From Malachius bipustulatus (lineage: Eukaryota > Arthropoda > Insecta > Coleoptera > Melyridae): a DNA stretch of 64,000 nt. The position numbers were made by a program, and so were the translations under genes. Below, one piece after another: positions 12,561 to 23,100 of this stretch. The stretch is taken from the NCBI GenBank assembly GCA_910589415.1, contig OU342636.1:1780437-1844436 (forward strand), read 5' to 3'. Below the pieces are notes generated by a model, which made no database searches, had not been told where the DNA came from, and saw nothing but the letters and a program-made list of their open reading frames with translations. Position 1 is the first letter of the stretch. Each line of letters starts with the position of its first letter.

Positions 12561-12794
12561 TAAGATTATTAGACTTATGAAAGTAAATAGAACTTACACT
12601 TACGTTTATCAGTAGTAATAACCCAAGGACATTGATAATTTAGGCGTCGGTCTGTTGCCAAGCAACAAGCTTGAGAAAGTTGTTATAAAATTTTTGAGCA
12701 TTTATCAAAGTTCGAGGGTTATCGGATACAAATTTTTTTGCTAATTATAATATGAAAAAATCAGAGCAAAAACAATTATTTATTTAAAGGTGCA

Positions 12795-13222
12795 ATTAAC
12801 TTTTGTGGCCATAAGAAAAACAAAAGTTGACTTCGAAAATCCCAAGATCTAGTCGGCTTTGGAAATTTTTGAAACGTCAAATGAGTAGCTCATTATTTGA
12901 GTAGCTCATCATACAAAAAATAATAAATCTTTTTTCAATAATAAAGAAGATATGGCTAAAATAATAAATCTGCATGCTTCAAGTTTGATCAGGATATTCA
13001 GGAAATTCTGGGATTATTGGGAAACAAAAATTGCCAAATACTCGTCTCAAAACTTTTTTATAATTATTTAACCGACTGCATGAAAAAAACTGAAAAAACC
13101 GAAAAAAAACTGCATCAAAAGGTAAGAGATATGACTCTTACCGTTTCATTCAGTTTTTTACCTCAGCCTGTATCATAAAATAAAACAACGACCGACTTTT
13201 CTGAAAGGTCGTATTGTATTTA
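12795..13222 (+). repeat. Dispersed repeat family G, copy
   Basis: Carries GGCCATAAGAAAAACAAAAG near 12,808 and the TAGTCGGCTTTG block, ending CTGAAAGGTCGTATTGTA. This is the reverse complement of the copy at 3736-4125 over nearly its full length. Non-coding. Confidence 0.6.
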
Positions 13223-14062
13223 TGGCTTATACAATTTATGGTAGTTATCTTATTAGCCTATTAAATAAAAATTTAATATTTAACTATTAAAAAAGTTAAA
13301 AACGCTACATTTGAATTTTTATCGAAAAATCCTATCGAAATTGTATAAGTAGGTACCTATATATGTCTTTTTTGCAGTACAATTTACAATGGCATACCGA
13401 AAATGTAATAAAAATAGTTTACCTTGTTGTACGAGACAAAAGATGTCATGTGACCCGGACTTTGGGTGCAACTTTTTTTAAGTAAAAGCTTAATGAACGG
13501 AAATAAAATGAAATTAATGAATGTAATATACCTTTAATACTATTCAAACATTAATAGTTTCTACAATGGTTTTTTTTAGTAGTAAGTAAGTATCCATTAG
13601 CGTAAGGATGATAATAATTGCGCTAGGACGAACCAGCCTGTACAAAGAGACAATTCGTCTATCCGGATCCGGGAACACTTAGATGTTCTGTACTGTATAT
13701 CCACAGAATAGACATATTCTGTGCTAATACTGCTTATCCGAGGCCCTGAGAAGTGGCAACAAAGCAGGGTTTCCGGTAATCGGATGGGTATATACTTTTA
13801 GTGCAGTGGGCTATGTATTGACATAAGAACGTTCAGGGATTCTAAAATTCTTAAGGATATAACCAGATTTGTATGTTGTGAAATGTTTACCCCTCGCAGG
13901 TTGCTTCGATTAATATGATGTTTCTCTTCACTTTCAGTTATAATACACACCATCAAGTCTATTATTAAGGGCGGGACTCCGGTTACCTGTGCAACGTACC
14001 GGGCTTCGTGAAATAAGCTTAATGTGTATATATATATATATATTTATATATTTATATATTTC
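13223..14062. other. Unassigned stretch ending in TA microsatellite
   Basis: Mostly AT-rich. A less AT-rich section (about 13,610-14,010) has small hairpins such as ATGTTCTGTAC around 13,692 but no coding frame. A (TA)n tract occupies about 14,028-14,058. Confidence 0.4.
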
Positions 14063-15392
14063 TCCAAAATCGCGAAATTTCGATTTTCAAAACGCTCCTG
14101 TAGCTTTATCTTTCAAGATTAGTGAATGAAATTTTGGATCCTTGTAAAACCTTGGAACGACGTTAGATTTTCGTTGAAAAAAATTCCTAAAGTCGCGTTA
14201 CTTCTACAGGGTGTCCTTTCAAAATTCCCCATATGCCGTTTTTGTCACCTCATTTCAGGTCGCAGTTTTCAATCTAGGAGACTGAAATTTTTGTGGAAGT
14301 AAGATATCCATAAGGAGTGGTCTGGTATTGCACTTGAGCAAAATCGATCGAGCCGTTTCAAAATGGCGGCCATTTTAATTTTTGGAAAAAGGACTATTTT
14401 TTGAACCCCTGTATAAGCTAGATAGAAAAAGAGTTTTATATCAAATTCACAATATTGGAAGTAAATGACTTGAAATTTAATTTCATGCAACAAAATTTGC
14501 ATTTTTTCTATTAATAAGCCAGTGGCGTGGGTAGGAAAAGGGTAAAAATGGCTAAATTTCTCCAACAATTTATGAGCACATTTTTGAAGTAATTAAACTG
14601 AAATTTTTACAGTAGACAACTATACTAATAGACTTCAACCCTTGAGAATTTCAAAAAGTAAATAAGAAAAATGGCGGAGATATTCGATTTTTTTTTACAT
14701 GATGTTTTTTTTAAATTAATTTCTCTAAATTTTTAAAAACGCTCCTGTAGCTTCATCTTTCAAGATTAATGAACGAAATTTTTTACTCTTATAAACCTTA
14801 GGGCTGACGTTTGATTTTCGTAAAAAACATTTTCCTAGAGTTGTGTTACTTCTACAGGATGTCCCTCCGAATTTCAGAAAAAAAACCGTCCGTGAGGCAC
14901 GGTTTCTGGTCGAAGTTTTCAATCTAGAGCGCTGAAATTTTTTTGGTAGTAAGATACCCTCAAGTAGTCGTCTGGTACTGTATTTGAGTAAAATAGGTAA
15001 AGACATTCCAAAATGGCGGCCTTTTCAATTTTTGGAAAATGGCTAGATTTTGAACCCCTAAATAGGCAAGATCAAAAACTTTTAAACAAAATTAACAAGA
15101 TTGGAATAAACTTATTTGAAATTTGAGCTAATGCAATACAATTTGCATCATTTCTATTAATAAGCCAGAGGCGTGGGTAGGAAAAGGGTAAAAATGTCTA
15201 CATTTCTATAAACATTCATGAGCTTATTTTTGAAGGAATAGAACGGAAATTTTGATAGTAGACAACTACTATACTAATAGCATTTAACCTTCAAAAATTT
15301 CAAGAAGCAAATATAAAAATGGCGGAGATATATTCGAATATTTTTAAATGATGTTTATTCCTCTAAAATTTCAAACTTTCGGTTTTCAAAAC
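14063..15392. repeat. Tandem array of ~650-bp units (two full units)
   Basis: The landmark GCTCCTGTAGC occurs at 14,094 and 14,741 and a diverged third version at 15,392, giving periods of 647 and 651 bp. Each unit also holds an AAAATGGCGGCC block, a GCCAGTGGCGTGGGTAGG-like block and an AAAATGGCGGAGATAT block in the same order. Open frames on the minus strand are present but differ between units and have no protein signature. The third unit merges into the inverted-repeat element ending at 15,722. Confidence 0.7.
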
Positions 15393-15722
15393 TCTCCTTT
15401 CAGTTTTTTCCGAATTTATTATAGGTAGTGTAAAAAATAGTATTTTTCAAGTAAAGTTAGCCAGTGGCGGGCATAGGAAAAGGGACAAAATTGTGAAATT
15501 TTGCCAATTTTTTTGATTTTTAAATTTAAAAATCCATTCTAAGGCACGTGTTGAAACGAAATGAAATGAAATTATCACAGAAAATTTTTCACATTAAAGC
15601 ACTACGCTAACATGACATGACTATGGAAAATTTCAGAAAGCCAATAATTTAAAAAGCGGTGAAAATATTCATAATTGAATCGCATAAAAATACACTATTT
15701 CTGCGATTGATGCGCAAGAAGG
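15393..15722. mobile_element. Truncated copy of the 447-861 element
   Basis: Reverse-complement match to about 447-760, including the CCAGTGGCGGGCATAGG centre and the terminal GATGCGCAAGAAGG at 15,709-15,722. The far arm is missing and is replaced by the tandem-unit sequence. The preserved terminus abuts exon 2 of the dUTPase gene. Confidence 0.65.
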
Positions 15723-16053
15723 TTTTATTTTTATGAGACCTCTATAATCTGCATCTATTACTCCACCTAAAATTATTATATATAACAATTACTAGTTTGT
15801 ATAGGATTAATTCAAATAATATTATACCTCCAATATTAATAAACTTATTAACGGCTAAGCCTGACCTAGGAGCTATTCTTCCGTAACAATCCTTTGGCAG
15901 TTGAATTTTTAAACCAGTATCAACCAACCCTTTTTGATTTGGAGGAATTATGTAGTCATATGCACTTTTCAAGTCGAAACCTGCGGATTGTGAAGAAGCT
16001 TTTGTTAAGGAATATGAAGCTGGTGTAGTTTTTACAAATTTTAGGGTATCCAT
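15723..16053 (-). CDS. dUTPase: dUTPase (dUTP pyrophosphatase), 3' part missing
   Basis: dUTPase hydrolyses dUTP to dUMP and pyrophosphate, keeping uracil out of DNA. From the ATG at 16,053 the frame shows family motif 1 (AGFDLKSAYD), motif 2 (GRIAPRSGLA) and, after a 61-nt GT-AG intron (15,827-15,767), motif 3 (GVIDADYRG). Splicing restores the motif reading INIGGGVIDADYRG; unspliced, the frame runs into unrelated residues. Exon 2 is lost a few codons past motif 3, exactly where a repeat terminus begins at 15,722, so motifs 4 and 5 (including the C-terminal P-loop-like motif) are absent here. Either a transposon truncated the gene, or the rest lies beyond inserted DNA. The intron argues for a host gene rather than a viral or retroposed copy. 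Confidence 0.85.
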
Positions 16054-17557
16054 GATAAATACTGTTCTTGATACTCTACAAGAGTGATTTTACACATAAA
16101 AAATAAATATAACAAAGTGAAGAATTATTCAAGCCAATGAACAAATGCCAAAAGCAGACAAAACACCGTTGAATACATAAATAAATAAATAAATATTGAC
16201 TTACCTCTAAGCACAAACGAACTTAACAATTGCACAGCAAAACATATTACGTATTTTATATAGTTTACTTATATCAACTAGCGTCTTTCCCCCATCCTAA
16301 TACCACCTGTTTACTGTATTGATGAATATTAGACATTCAGTAGCGTACCCAATTTAATATTCGATTTTACATGGTTTATATAAATTAAAAATAATCACTA
16401 ATGATAAACCGAATAGGCACTGTCCAAAATAACGTAATGAGCAGAGAGAGGAACCCTACAGTGACGCTGACCTATAAACATCTTCAAACTAAACCATCGT
16501 ATTCCAACTATCAATGTTAAAACTATGAGAAATCGAGGATTCATTAAAAATGTTTCAGTGTAAGGAGGTACCCCTAGACTCGAGGATGAGAAATACGTTC
16601 ACTCCTCCTCTCTATCTTTATTGAGAACCGAGATAAAAAATAAAATAAAAAATTTCCCTAGATCTAGGGAAATTTTGTAAATCTGGCAACCATGTTTTAG
16701 GGAAATTTTAATCAATTTCCCCAAAGTTTCCGAAATTTTTTCCAATCTGGCAACATTGCAGAGTGCGATATCAAATATTTTATAAGGAATGATACAAATT
16801 AAAATTACATAATAATAAGTAAATACATGCTTACCGCCAACAGTTGATTATTTTCTTAGAGAGTTACTGATTTGCAGTATATAAATTTTCCCTATTTATA
16901 GCAAACCTACTCGCATACCTATTTTCCCATTACAACGAGCCACATCTGTAAGTACATCATATTACTTGATAACTGCATAGATTGCATCATCAAGCACCGT
17001 TGCATTAATTTGTATGCATTTATTACACCGATTAACATTTTCCTTTCACTTGTATCAATAATAATTATTATGGTCATATTCCGTTGCAATTTAATTCATT
17101 TGCATATTGATAGGTGCAGTTCTATTTACGAATCTAAATGCATCTTAATTGATTCAATCACCGATATACACGGTTGTGCAGAATAATTGAAATTTTATTA
17201 ACATGAAGGCTCGAATCAAAATATGATTTTTTCAGCAAGCAACCACCCCCCAATTCGCTTGGATCATCAGCCGACTACCATTATAGACAGGGCGGGGCCA
17301 ATTCCGGCTAGGATGGGCCCTAATATCACCCAAATCATGGTCAAAGCCCTTTTGGATGTCTAAGAGGCCCTCGTAAATAACCTGTACCAATTCCAAACCA
17401 TACAAATTAACCATAATAGTCGAGTAAATTTATTACCGCCTTGGTCCAGAGTCGGTACAGTTTTTATTACCGAATTTGGACCAGCTTGGTAACAAAAATA
17501 GTCGAGTAAATTTACCACCGACACTGGACCAACTGGTCCAGTATCGGTACTGTTTAA
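16054..17557. other. Upstream flank of dUTPase and unassigned sequence
   Basis: The first few hundred bases should hold the 5' UTR and promoter of the dUTPase gene, but no TATA or initiator can be chosen with confidence. A palindrome TTTCCCTAGATCTAGGGAAA sits near 16,655. At about 17,414-17,557 a segment with AATAGTCGAGTAAATTTA repeats with an ~83-bp period. No gene is visible. Confidence 0.4.
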
Positions 17558-18259
17558 CTACTTGTATGCGAAGTTGGTTATTATGCTAGCTGTCTTCCCT
17601 CTTATGATGTTTCTCTGTTGTTCTTCGAGATTGCAGTGCGATTTTTCTAGTTCAGCGAGAAGGTCTGGTATGTTTATGTCTTGATTGTTCGGATGTATAC
17701 TGAACTTCGGACCAAGGGCTATAAAGTTCTTGACTTCTGTGGGAATGTTTGTATTTGTCAAGTTTTTCAACCAGTTGTCTTCAGTTTTTATTACTTTTTT
17801 CTGTGTGGAGAGTAGTCTGTCGAACTTGTCTTTATTTAACCTCATTATCTTAAAATATTCCGAATTGTATTTGATAGATTGTCGTGCTTTGAATTCCTCC
17901 AGTATGTTTTGTGGTAAGTTAGCAGTCAAGATGTTAGTTAGCTGGGTTTGTCTATTTTCTAGGTTAGTGATATTTTTACAAGTTAGGTTAATTTGTATAT
18001 TTAAAATCCTGAAGCCTAACCTGGTGGTGAATGTATTCATGTTCTGTCCCTGCTGTCCTGTTCTTGAGTCCAATAGGTACCCCAGTTTGCTTGTCTGATC
18101 CATTATAAATCTAGGTAGGATGTGTTTACTTCTACATCTGAGGAGGAAAGTCCTTCTGTTGTGTAGATGGGCCAGTTTGTTGTTGTTTCCCATATACTCT
18201 TTGAGTTGTTGTGTATGCTGTCGTCCATATGTCCTGGTGATGTTCTCGAAAAAACCCAT
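17558..18259 (-). pseudogene. Inverted 5' copy of Penelope-like element ORF (N-terminal domain)
   Basis: A 233-codon frame from ATG at 18,259, starting MGFFENITRTYGRQH and ending IITNFAYK. It matches, in the opposite orientation, the start of the PLE1 ORF at 18,730 and continues past the point where PLE1 is interrupted; its last codons line up with PLE1's resumption at 27,661. It is therefore an undisturbed copy of the N-terminal region upstream of the RT. The RT and GIY-YIG endonuclease are absent, so it is not functional alone. Confidence 0.8.
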
Positions 18260-18727
18260 TTCTGTAATTAATAATAATGAGTAGTTTTTTTGCCAAAAAC
18301 TAGTTAGACTTCAGTCTTTTGGATTTTCGGGTTACGTGGCATATATAAAAAAGAGCACTCTTTGCTAAATAGACTAGCTGTATAGACTAGCTAAATAGAC
18401 TGTGTTGGTATCCTAAGTAGATCTAGTCATAGAGATGAGTCCATAGAAGGAACAACAAATGATTTTTAATGTAAATTTTAACAACTTTTTGAAGATAATC
18501 TCACGCTAAGTTAGGCATGTATTGTTTCTAGCCTTTCTCTAGCTTTAGATTTTAATACGATGCTGTTTGTTTTGTTTTAGACCTGAAGATGAAAATAAAA
18601 ATTTTCGTTAGCTAGTCTATTTAGCAAAGAGTGCTCTTTTTTATATATGCCACGTAACCCGAAAATCCAAAAGACTGAAGTCTAACTAGTTTTTGGCAAA
18701 AAAACTACTCATTATTATTAATTACAG
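18260..18727. repeat. Inverted junction and 5' pseudo-LTR of PLE1
   Basis: Left arm and right arm (about 18,325-18,385 and 18,597-18,660) are reverse complements through TAGACTAGCT and GAGCACTCTTTGC, continuing outward into both N-terminal copies. Between them lies most of a 248-bp segment (18,401-18,648) repeated directly at 29,834-30,081, the pseudo-LTR arrangement known for Penelope-like elements. A possible intron, GT at 18,654 to AG at 18,727 (74 nt), precedes the ATG; insect Penelope elements are known to keep a short intron. Confidence 0.7.
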
Positions 18728-18729
18728 AA

Positions 18730-19054
18730 ATGGGTTTTTTCGAGAACATCACCAGGACATATGGACGACAGCATACACAACAACTCAAAGAGTATATGGG
18801 AAACAACAACAAACTGGCCCATCTACACAACAGAAGGACTTTCCTCCTCAGATGTAGAAGTAAACACATCCTACCTAGATTTATAATGGATCAGACAAGC
18901 AAACTGGGGTACCTATCCTATTGGACTCAAGAACAGGACAGCAGGGACAGAACATGAATACATTCACCACCAGGTTAGGCTTCAGGATTTTAAATATACA
19001 AATTAACCTAACTTGTAAAAATATCACTAACCTAGAAAATAGACAAACCCAGCT
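18730..19054 (+). pseudogene. PLE1 ORF, N-terminal part (frameshifted)
   Basis: The ATG at 18,730 gives MGFFENITRTYGRQH, identical to the inverted copy. Near 18,915 a 5-bp tandem duplication (CCTAT repeated) shifts the frame and leads to a stop at 18,957. Homology in the shifted frame continues to about 19,054 (TNLENRQTQLT), where unrelated DNA begins. Confidence 0.8.
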
Positions 19055-19163
19055 AACCCAAGTAGCATTTTTAGTGGAGACAACGTGAGGGCCACTGCAG
19101 AAGATACATTAAAAGTTCCCACCACGAGTGGTGGCTACATGAAAGCAACGGTTCTATTACGTG
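19055..19163. other. Left part of the DNA interrupting PLE1
   Basis: About 110 bp between the PLE1 break and the BEL 5' LTR. The BEL target duplication ACGTG (19,159-19,163) shows this DNA was already present when BEL inserted. Identity unknown; its continuation is at 25,806 onward. Confidence 0.6.
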
Positions 19164-19641
19164 TGTTAAAGCCCCACAAATTATAAATATTGTAAATAGT
19201 TATTCTTTTTCCTTTTTGTTTTTGCGGGTTTTCCACTATCACAGAGGTGCCTTTATTTGTTGTTAATTTAATTTTTAATTTGAATCGGGAGTAATTATTG
19301 CCTGATAACCACACTCGCCGGATCGGAGCGAGGGCAGATCGAGCGCCCACTTGGCAATCGTCGGTATTAGGAGTCAGATTCGCTGACCAAAAGAAATTCG
19401 GTGCGCCGCGACAAAATTATTGTTTTTGCATTCAGTGGTGCCTTTCAAGTTTTTTTCACACTGTTGATCGTTCGAGACCACATCGGAGCCAGACTCATCA
19501 CTCATCACCTAGGCCTAGGATAGGAAGGAAGCCCGTTCTTCAGTTGGAGAAGGTAGGTGGATTTTCAGGCAATATCGTAAATAAATACAGTCCATTAATT
19601 TAATTTGAAAATCGGTACAGTATTTGAGGCTGTACTTAACA
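19164..19641 (+). repeat. BEL 5' LTR
   Basis: 478 bp, TG...CA termini. The sequence after it, TTTGGTCACTTCGAGCC, is the expected position of the tRNA primer-binding site; I could not assign the tRNA. A 101-codon open frame within the LTR is also in the 3' LTR and is not taken as a gene. Confidence 0.95.
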
Positions 19642-20163
19642 TTTGGTCACTTCGAGCCAAGGATTAGCTTTGGTACCTCTTTGACAGTGTGAAAATAGCA
19701 AAATTGAATCGATTTCTTTTTGAATTATATTGACCGCCTATCTAAGCGGTAACTCGAGGTGTATATCGTTCCTGATAAGAATAAGTACCTATCGCATTTT
19801 AGCTTCGTTGAAGTAGGTATAAAGCTATATCAGGAATATTTAGAATCGCATTTATTTAATTTAATAATTCGAAATAAACTAAAGATATACAATTTTCATT
19901 CCAGCGGTTTGGAAAATACTTAAATTTTTGTTTTTTTTTTAATTATTGTTAGTAACAATTAGTTAGTAATTATTATTGAATTTAATAAGTTGATTTTATA
20001 AATTGAATTTGTGCATAGGTATCTATATGCCGGCATTTTATTGAAGGTTGATAATTATATCGATAAGTAGGAACTTTGAAATATTTTACAAGTTTTTTTT
20101 GCTCAATTCGTGAGTTTTGATTTCGTTTTTATTTCGTTTTGGTATCGAATTTCGATCTCAGTC
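19642..20163 (+). other. BEL 5' leader
   Basis: Untranslated region between LTR and gag-pol start: primer site at the left edge, then AT-rich leader. No other frame of note. Confidence 0.7.
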
Positions 20164-23100
20164 ATGCCAAAAAGTAAAATAACCGAGTATCGAGCCAAAA
20201 GGCAGTTGCATATTGATGTCGTGGACGAGATCCTGACTTTGGCTGAGACCGCTGTGGCGGATCAGAGCGTGCATATCCGTTTTAAACTTAGATATGTTGT
20301 GTTGGATCAACTTTTCGAAGATTTTGAAAAGATACACGTATCCATTATAGGTTTGGTGTCGGAAGAGGACAAACCGGATTTTGAGGTGGAGAAAGTAGTT
20401 CGTCAGCATTTCTTCGATAGCTTCTACACTATACAGACTATTTATAATAATTTGTTCGTAGAACAGACAACCGGGAAGACTAAACCTATCGATCAGAAAC
20501 CTATTTCTGATAAATCTTCCAACATCAAACTACAGCGGTTGACAATTCCGACATTTTCCGGAGACTATAAAGAATGGGCTACTTTCAGGGATTTGTTTTC
20601 GTCGTTGGTCCACGAGAATAAAGATTTGGATCCTATCTCGAAATTCCAATATTTAGTGTCGTTTTTGGCCAAAGAACCACTTAAACTGGTTAAAATTTTA
20701 CCTTTGACAGCTGACAATTATCCGGTTGCTTTCCAAACCTTGAAGGATCGATACGAGAATCGTCGATTATTAGCAGCGACTTATTGGAATTCTGTTTGCT
20801 GTCTAAAATCTGTTACTTCGGCCTCGCCCCAAAGCTTACGCTTTCTCTTGGATAATTTTCAGGAGAATCTCTCAGCTCTAAAAACTATGCAGTTTCCGGT
20901 GGACTTGGAAGACTTCATGCTTTTCAGTATTCTTTTACAGAAGGTGGACCCTATCACCCGTGAGCGGTTCGAATTAGAGGTAGGGAGTAATGAGATTCCC
21001 ACTTTTGGCCAGTTGAAAAAGTTTCTTCATAAGCAGTGCGCTGCCTTAGAAAATGCTACATTAGTTTCCTCCGTTAATACTTCCTCGAAGGTCATATCAT
21101 CGAGCGGGAGATTCAAACCTGTTTCGTCTCTAGTATCTACTTCTAAAACGAAGACATCTCGTGGGTGTTCAATTTGTGGTGGAACTCATTCTTGTCACAG
21201 CTGTCCTTCCCTTAAGAACAAGTCACCCTTAGAGAGGTTCAAACTAATTAAAAATAAAAACTTGTGTGTAAAATGTTTTGGTTTTCATCGTGTAAAGGAT
21301 TGTCTATCGGAAGTTAATTGTGACAGATGTCAGGAGGGTCATCATACTCTTTTACATTTCGATGATTCCAAGCCGTCGAATGATGTTGCGAATAAACCTG
21401 AAGTAGCAGTAAGTAGTTCGTCTTTAGAGATCGCCCAGTCCCTGGCCAACGTTAGTTCGTCCAAGAAGACCGTTTTGCTCTCGACAGTGCTCTTGGAAAT
21501 AAGGGACTTTTGGGGTAACTTTCGAAAGGTTCGAGCCCTGATCGATAGTGGTTCGCAAGTCAATATGATTTCCGCGAGATGCGTCGAAAATTTAGGACTT
21601 GCTGGGAAAAATATTTCGTTGGCAGTACTTGGGATTGGAGAGCAACCATCTACCATTTCGAAGAGCGCATCATGTACCATTCGACCCATAGGCCAATCGG
21701 GCTCTGAGTTATGTTTCGATGCCGTAGTGATATCCAAAATTTGTTCGAACATGCCTTCCGCTCCTATCTTGGTAGAAAAATTGAATCTTTTCTCCAATTT
21801 GATAATGGCGGATCCTGGCTTCCACACTCCTGGTCCTATTGATTTGTTAATTGGTGCTGAGTGGTTTCCCCAAATCTTGCTTGAGGGAAGATTGAATTAT
21901 ACAGGCTTGCCAACGGCCCTGAATACTATTTTCGGTTGGATCGTGATGGGTAGAGTCGATGCTGCGCCTGAACCCTCAACACTTACTTCGTTTTTTGTCT
22001 CCAATGAGGTGTCCCTGGAGCGAACTATAAAACGGTTATGGGAACTGGAGGAGGTCCCTGGGAATCCTGCTTCCTCTCCTGATGATGTGCAATGCGAGAA
22101 ACATTATATTGAAAATTATTCTCGTGAGTCCGATGGTCGTTATTGTGTAGCCTTACCTTTTAAGGGCGAGGAGCCCATTCTAGGCGACTCGAGATCGGGA
22201 GCCCTGAAGCAGTTTCTGGCGCTTGAAAATCGTTTGAAGAAAAATGTTACTCTCTATAATCAATATCGAGATTATATGGACGAATATCTTAAGAATGGTC
22301 ATATGGAAGTGGTGACGTCATTACCAAGGGATCCAAATAGGGTATATTACATCCCACATCATCCGGTTTGTAAGTCAGAAAGTAGCACCACTCCGATTCG
22401 TGTGGTTTTTAATGCATCCTACAGGACGGTCGATGGATATTCTTTAAATAGTGAACTTTTTGTCGGTCCTAAACTGCAAAGTGATATTGCAACGTTGCTG
22501 TTGAAATTTCGACTACATGCGGTGGCATTTGCCGCGGATATAAAGCAGATGTATTTGCAAATTAAACTTCATTCGAAGCATTGGGATTATCAGAGGATTT
22601 TGTGGAGAAGCTCTCCCCAAAAGTCGGTCGAGGAATTTCGCTTGACGACAGTTATTTTCGGGGTCTCTTCGGCACCTTTCCTCGCTCTTCGAACCTTGCT
22701 CCAGTTGGTTAACGAGGAAGGAAGTGAATTTCAAAGCGCTTCGAAGGTGATTTCTGCTGATACATATGTCGATGATATTATTTCGGGCTGCTCCTCGGTA
22801 GAGGACGCCTTACTTGTCAGAGACCAACTAACGCAAATGTTGGCTAGGGGTGGTTTCGAGTTGAGAAAGTGGAGCAGCAATAGTTCTACCTTTCTTAGTA
22901 GCATTCCCGACTCACATCGTCAAAGTCCTTCTCTTTCGTTTGATGAAAAGGATTCTAATGTGACTAAGGTTCTGGGTTTAAGGTGGTTTCCTGAAAAGGA
23001 TATATTTAGCTACACAGTGGAGGCTATTCCCAGACCTTGTACTAAAAGAAATATTTTGTCTGAGTTAGCCAGGATTTTCGATCCACTAGGTTTTTTATCG

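Noticed and set aside
19298..19603. 101-codon frame in the BEL LTR (also at 25,462)
   Set aside because: It lies wholly in LTR sequence, is duplicated only because the LTR is, and has no domain.
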